This document shows, one piece after another, positions 59,056 to 64,000 of a DNA stretch of 64,000 nt. The stretch is from positions 43,293,129-43,357,128 of the forward strand of contig CM051455.1 in the NCBI GenBank assembly GCA_028274465.1, given 5' to 3'. Both the position numbers and the translations under genes were made by a program. The notes below the pieces were generated by a model, which saw nothing but the letters and a program-made list of their open reading frames with translations, had not been told where the DNA came from and did no database searches. The stretch comes from Plantago ovata. Its lineage: Eukaryota > Streptophyta > Magnoliopsida > Lamiales > Plantaginaceae. Every line of letters starts with the position of its first letter. Position 1 is the first letter of the stretch.

Positions 59056-59399
59056 TTGAATAGTACATCCTTCCGGGTTTCCATCTTTTCCTGCAACTCT
59101 GCAGCTCTGCCATACCACTAGAATCAAAAATTAAAAATGATGTTAAACTGAAAATTGAAAAATATTTTAGCTTCTTCACCACGCCAATAAGAACAAGGTG
59201 TCTCAGATCGACGACAAGTGGACGTCTCAGATTTAAACAAGTACAAATTCGTTTTTTTACAGCTGGAGTTTGTAATTTCATTTCAGAGCAAAACTTAAAA
59301 GGATATGTATGAAACTATGAACAATTGAACATTATTCACCTCAATCTAACACCAAAAGCAGCAGAAAAAAAAAAAAAAAAAAACTCTTCATCACCGGCC

Positions 59400-61475
59400 A
59401 TGAGTAATGAGGAGTTGTCATCTGAATCAGCCAGCTGGGAGGCTGGAGTGGAGAAAGCAATCGAAAAACTACAACTGCTCGGCAGAGAAGACCCTGAACA
59501 GGTAATACTCTATGGTGAAGATGTTTTAGCTGCGTTTTTCCGTCATGAAAACGATGATAATACCACTCCTGTAAATGCGCATTTAAGGTCTGTATGCATG
59601 GCAATGGTTTTAAACATAATAGGTTCTACTTGTATTGATTCGAAAAGTTCCGTTAAGTATTTGAATCAGTCTAATACAATGCTGAATAAGTTACTGGAGG
59701 ATGGTGTTCGTGAACATTCACGTGATGATGTTTCGGATTGGTTCTTAAAAACTCATGTTGAACTGTTTAAGACATTTATTCCTGATTGGAGGAAAGAAGA
59801 TGTTGTTCATCATTTGGAGAAGATATTGGAATTTAAGGAGAAGTATATGGAGGAATGTGACGTTGAACTTGGTGTGGGTTACACGGACGTTTATAAGGCC
59901 TATTTAGAGATTCCTGATTTTGAAGAAGCGTCGACTTACTGTTCAAGAGCTTTACGTTTTTACAAAGAATGTAAAACGGATGAGGATTCGGCGGCGGTAG
60001 CTATGGTCAGGAAGGATCTTGGGGTTGCTTATTGTGGATTGGGAAAATATGGCGCAGCCCTTGAACTGAATCTCAAAGCCATAAGTGCTTTGAAGGAGAT
60101 TGTCAATAGATTGGGAAAATGTGACTCAGCCCTTGAAAAGAATCAGAAAGCCATAAGTGCTTTGAAGAAGATTGTCAATGGATTGGGAAAATATGACTCA
60201 GCCCTTGAAGAGAAACTGAAAGCCATAAATGATGATTTGAAGAAGATTGTCGATGGATTGGGAAAATATGATCAAGTTTTGCTTATGGCTGAGCTGCAAA
60301 ATGGTTATATCCTGACACAGTTAGGCAAGTATGAGGATGCTTTTGGTGCATTGAAGGATGTGGTTAAACGTGGCAATGAGAGGTTGGGATTTGACGGTAG
60401 AGTCTTAGCATTTACGGCCATGGCAATAGCCCTTTGTGGCCTGCAGAATTCTGGAGAGGCTAGGGAATACATGGATGCTGCCCGCGAAATTCTTGACAAG
60501 GAAGAGATGATGCCCTCTCTTGTTGTTGCTAGTGAACTTGGGGATTTGGCTGTTTTATATGAGCAGATGGAGGACTTGGAAACTGCTATGTACTTGTTAA
60601 GAAGGGTGCTGAAAACTCCTAAGCTTCCTAAGAAGCTTCTTCTAAAGAACTATAACAGGTTTTCCTCACTGGTTAACAAATCTAGCAGGGAGGCAGAAGA
60701 GTTTCCATACCTGGAAGATGCGGTGGAAAAGCTAAAAGGGAGTTTTGGTCTCAAGCACAAGGAAGTTGGCCATGCCAATTGTAACTTGGCAGATGCTCTC
60801 ATGAAGAGATCTGTGAAGTACTTAGAAAATGCAAAACATATCTTGGATGCCTCGATCGACCTGGACTCTGTGAAAACTAGTCTCACACTCTCTATGGCTT
60901 ATGCAACTATAGGAAGGTAAAAGTTTACAGTATGCGATTGGCCTTTTATTTTTCTTAGTTTCTGCAATTTATTCTTGCTATTTTGTTCAATGTTTGACAT
61001 CTCATATCTCTAATGATCATTAGGGAAACATACGAATCAAAAGACAAGGACAAGTTTACTATGATTGTTTTGCTCTGTGTTCATATCTGCAATGTGTTAT
61101 AGTCGATTTGTTAATGTTTAACATCTCCTCTCATGTCACTACTAACACTCACTAGCTAGAAAATATACAGCGTAGATATTTCAGTATTAGAAGGAAGCTG
61201 ATTGCATGTACTTAAATGCCTAAGTTTGACATATGGATTACACTACACATACCATCATCTTTTCACTCATAATCTCTAGTTGTGCAATGGATATATGTGG
61301 CTCTTATAGATCTTTCATTATTTCTCATTTTACCAGGTATGATCTTGCAATTCCCTATCAAGCAAAAGTAATGGAAGTTGTGAAAGCAGCTGGCCCAAGT
61401 GGACAGGAGAATGTGGTTGAAGCAGCTGATCAATTACTGAAAGCGCTGGAATCTTTAAGAACAATTTGGGCCTGA
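59400..61475 (+). CDS. TPR-repeat protein with an internal 24-residue tandem expansion
   Basis: Two exons, 59400-60916 and 61337-61475, join at GGA AG|G TAT and give 551 aa. The protein is helical and repeat-rich, with TPR-like motifs such as DVYKAYLEIPDFEEASTYCS, DLGVAYCGLGKYGAALELN, GYILTQLGKYEDAFGALKD and ELGDLAVLYEQMEDLETAMY. This resembles plant kinesin-light-chain-like or nephrocystin-3-type TPR proteins. TPRs mediate protein-protein contacts; no catalytic domain or signal peptide is seen, so a cytosolic adaptor is inferred. Residues 213-285 hold a tandem expansion of 24-25-residue units (LGKYDSALE..KAISALKKIV), shorter than a 34-residue TPR. Without splicing the frame would stop at once (AGG TAA), dropping the last 46 residues. 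A run of A precedes the ATG. Confidence 0.88.
60037..60275 (+). repeat. Coding tandem repeat, 72-75 bp unit
   Basis: Units start with GATTGGGAAAATATG-like sequence at 60037, 60109, 60181 and 60256 (spacings 72, 72, 75; the fourth is partial). They are highly similar at the DNA level (CAGCCCTTGAA, AAAGCCATAA, GAAGATTGTC). All are multiples of three, so the frame is kept. Confidence 0.95.
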
Positions 61476-61556
61476 TGCACTTTCCTTTTGCTGTTGAAAA
61501 GAATAGAAGTTAGTTGGTAATGGTTCTACTGATGTAATGCTGAAGTATTCTATCGT

Positions 61557-61720
61557 ATCTTAGTCTTTGGATGTTAAACTTAAGTAGCCCATGATGTTAT
61601 TCCATGGTTGAATTTGCACGGTGTTATGCTGAGTATGAATCTTAGTCTTTGGATGTTAAACTTAAGTAGCCCATGATGTTATTCCATGGTTGAATTTGCA
61701 CGGTGTTATGCTGAGTATGA
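61557..61720. repeat. 82-bp tandem duplication in the 3' flank
   Basis: Copies at 61557-61638 and 61639-61720 are nearly identical (ATCTTAGTCTTTGGATG to GTTATGCTGAGTATGA). A third, diverged copy is at about 62087-62164. They lie in or just beyond the TPR gene's 3' UTR. Confidence 0.92.
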
Positions 61721-62721
61721 ATTTGCACAATGTTATGCTGAGTATGAATTGCTACTGAAGTCCTCTGCATGTGATCATTGGTAAGATATTACATTGAAGT
61801 GTTGATTGAAACTGAAGCTTTGAATTTGTGTGTATGCATCAGAATTTAGTTGCCTATTGGATTGGAGTTTAGAATTATATACTCGTATTCATATACGATG
61901 ACACTGTCTGCATTTGGAAGTTCTAATTTGTTGTTGCATTTATGCAGTAATTTTGATGTATATCTTCAGAAAAATATTATTTGCCATTGCTAAATTATAC
62001 TCTTTTGCCTTTGAAATGATAGAGGTGGTGAAATTTGAAATTGAACTGATTTTGTTATAGCAGGAGATGAATCCTTCCTTACCCGTATCTTAGTCTTTTG
62101 GATGTTAAACTTAAGTAGCCTATGATGTTATTCGATGGTTGGATTTGCGCAGTGTTATGCTGACTACTGTGTATTAATTTCTAATTTGCTACTCAAGTTT
62201 TCTTCATGTCTAAATTGCTATAGTTTCTGCAGGTGTTCAGTTAGTTACTTCTTGTCTTGAGTTTTTTAGCCCAACCGAAAACTGGAGCTTCTTGTAATGT
62301 TTTTTTTTTTATTTAGAAACTATTCACTCTACTGTTCTCTTCAGCAGCTTGCTCTACTATAGCAAAATCTGATCTTTGTTTACACTTTACACCTGTTTGG
62401 GTTCTACTGTGTTTATTATAAAATGTGAATTTTACCGGTGTGTCAGTAGGCTTGTAGTAGATGTAAGTTTGATTTTTGGATAGGTTGCTCTAATTGGTTG
62501 CTGCAATAGAAACTGATATGGGTTGCAGCAGACGTGAAACACCTCCGTTGCTAAGTTTGGTTTTATGATAAGTTGCTTCTTTCTGCTAACTGGTTCTTGC
62601 AATTTGATGATTACAATTATATATATTCTATATATATTTCTGGCTCTAATAAATTCCAATTATCACAAGAATTGACGAGTCTCTGAGAATATGATCAATT
62701 AGGACGAACAGTAGTATGAAG
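61721..62721. other. Spacer, no gene seen
   Basis: AT-rich. It contains the third copy of the 82-bp repeat. Nothing coding is recognised. Confidence 0.45.
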
Positions 62722-64000
62722 TTTGACAAGTGAGAAGTAGAGACCATCCTTGACGGTGATCAGGGTGTTGTGATTTTCTTTCACCTCATGCAGCCATTTT
62801 TTAAACACCGCAATGTGCCAATGCTATCCGCACCCCTTATTGTCTATAACCTATGTGCCACTACCACTATGGTCCTGTTCAACATCACTCGGTCCAATGC
62901 CTTTTGAACTATTTTCTCAGATTCCGAATCCAATGCACCTGTAGCCTCATCAAGTAGCAGGATCTTTGGGCTCTTTACAATGGCTCGTGCAATTGTCACT
63001 CGCTGTTTTTGCCCACCCGATAGCTGAACTCCACGCTCTCACCACTGTGTTGTACCCCTGCTACATTTACCACAGGGTAGATTTGATTACTCAAGCGTGA
63101 AAAAAGACATGTAAAATAATGAAAAATTAAAGAAATTGGCCTCTTGCAATCCACTTATGATTTTAATGAAAAAATTAAAGAATTGGCCTCTTGCAATCCA
63201 CACTTATGAATTTAATGACCATTCGCATTTGCTAACTTAGCCGCAGCTATAATTTCCTCAGTTGCGTTTCCTTCTCTTCCAGGACCAGAAGCAATGTTGG
63301 CTCGGATTGTCAGGTTAAACAAGACAGGCTCTTGGCTCACGAGTCTCATCTGTTGCCTTAGCCATTTAACCTGAAATTTGTCTATCACAACTCCGTCAAG
63401 TGTAATCTGGCTAGAATTAGGGTCGTAAAGTAAAGTCGTTGCAGTAATGAGATCACTGTTGATTAAATCGTTGGCCAGTGAATTTTGCAGTTCATATGTA
63501 TGTGCACAAATTCACCAGATTAGTTGCTCTGTTCCAGTTAAGTGCTTCCAGGAGAGTGTGTTCATGTTTCTCATATAAATAATATTACTTGTACGCATCT
63601 ATGAACTTGATCGCCATAGCAATAGCTAGCAGCATCGTTCTCATTAGCTCCAGATTCAGGAAAGACCAAGTACACCAGGCACATAGACATACCAAGTCCC
63701 ATCCCGCAAGGCCTTGTTTAGTCCCGTCTGCAACTGGAACATTACATTTCTTCTGCATACGTCTCCTGCAAATTTTTTGTGATTCATAACAGGATACAGT
63801 ATATACCAAATTAATGGAACTGACATAAGTTCATCCTATCGCAATAACTTAAGTTTTGTGACAGACCTTTACATCTCTACTAAACCCTGCAGTGGACTTG
63901 ACTATTACGTATTTGGCGAATCCTATATCCGGCATCATTGCAAGCATAATAAGTGCCAACTAGCTCCAAAAGCTATAAACAAACCAAACACCAGAGAGGA
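62722..64000 (-). pseudogene. ABCB (P-glycoprotein/MDR) transporter, decayed 3' half
   Basis: Read on the minus strand from 64000 down, pieces of the second transmembrane domain come first (FAKYVIVKSTAGFSRDVK; KKCNVP...TKQGLAGW). Then comes the second nucleotide-binding domain: [50 protein letters not shown]. The ABC signature is [10 protein letters not shown], Walker B is ILLLDEAT, and the H-loop is VVAHRL. It is broken by a frameshift before YDPNSS, another at GYNTVV/ERGVQL, and a stop right after AHRL (normally AHRLST). The gene continues beyond the right edge. ABCB proteins export auxin or other compounds at the plasma membrane; this copy cannot make a full C-terminal half. Confidence 0.88.
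63121..63220. repeat. Two-copy repeat of about 50 bp in an intron of the ABCB pseudogene
   Basis: AATTAAAGAA(A)TTGGCCTCTTGCAATCCAC followed by (AC)TTATGA.TTTAATGA occurs twice in direct tandem, between the two conserved coding segments. Confidence 0.85.

Overview
This is nuclear DNA from a eudicot plant. The genes are intron-rich, the intergenic DNA is AT-rich, the promoters of its snRNA genes are of plant type (USE plus TATA), and the gene content is plant-specific: a nicotianamine synthase, a plant Lon1, a calreticulin ending in HDEL, and INO80B/PAPA-1. The Lon1 and calreticulin proteins align almost without gaps to my memory of the Arabidopsis proteins. A tRNA-derived SINE type suggests an asterid, possibly Lamiales, but this is weak inference.

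Layout. 1-2 kb: 3' end of an unidentified gene (+). 3.1-6.4 kb: INO80 chromatin-remodelling subunit B (-, 7 coding exons). 7.4-11.3 kb: an uncharacterised secreted or membrane glycine-rich protein (+, 2 exons with a 3-kb intron). 11.3-22.2 kb: gene-free repeat territory with a Stowaway-like MITE, a tRNA-derived SINE, a hAT-type MITE with a perfect 8-bp target duplication, a four-copy tandem repeat of about 196 bp, a foldback element with Mutator-like features, and a doublet of LTR-like repeats. 22.2-23.2 kb: intronless nicotianamine synthase (-). 23.2-30.5 kb: mostly featureless. 30.5-41.2 kb: mitochondrial Lon1 protease (+, 20 exons, two GC-AG introns, an LTR retroelement in intron 15). 41.4-46.3 kb: a locally duplicated block with a LINE RNase H remnant and a truncated F-box gene. 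47.85-50.9 kb: calreticulin (+, 14 exons), whose promoter carries an exact CCAAT-N9-CCACG ER-stress element.

51.6-61.5 kb: a duplicated neighbourhood. It holds a broken TPR-protein copy, a cluster of spliceosomal snRNA genes all on the minus strand (U1, U2, a U2 remnant, U1), a broken hexose-transporter fragment, and an intact TPR gene with an internal 24-residue tandem expansion. 62.7-64 kb: the decayed 3' half of an ABCB (P-glycoprotein) transporter (-), running off the window.

The genes do not form a pathway. The most informative points are the U1/U2 snRNA cluster with its complete promoter and 3'-box code, the calreticulin ER-stress promoter, the GC-AG introns of Lon1, and the repeat-expanded TPR gene beside its own pseudogene. 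Multi-exon models were built by eye from splice consensus, reading-frame continuity and protein-family memory. All spliced lengths given were checked for divisibility by three.
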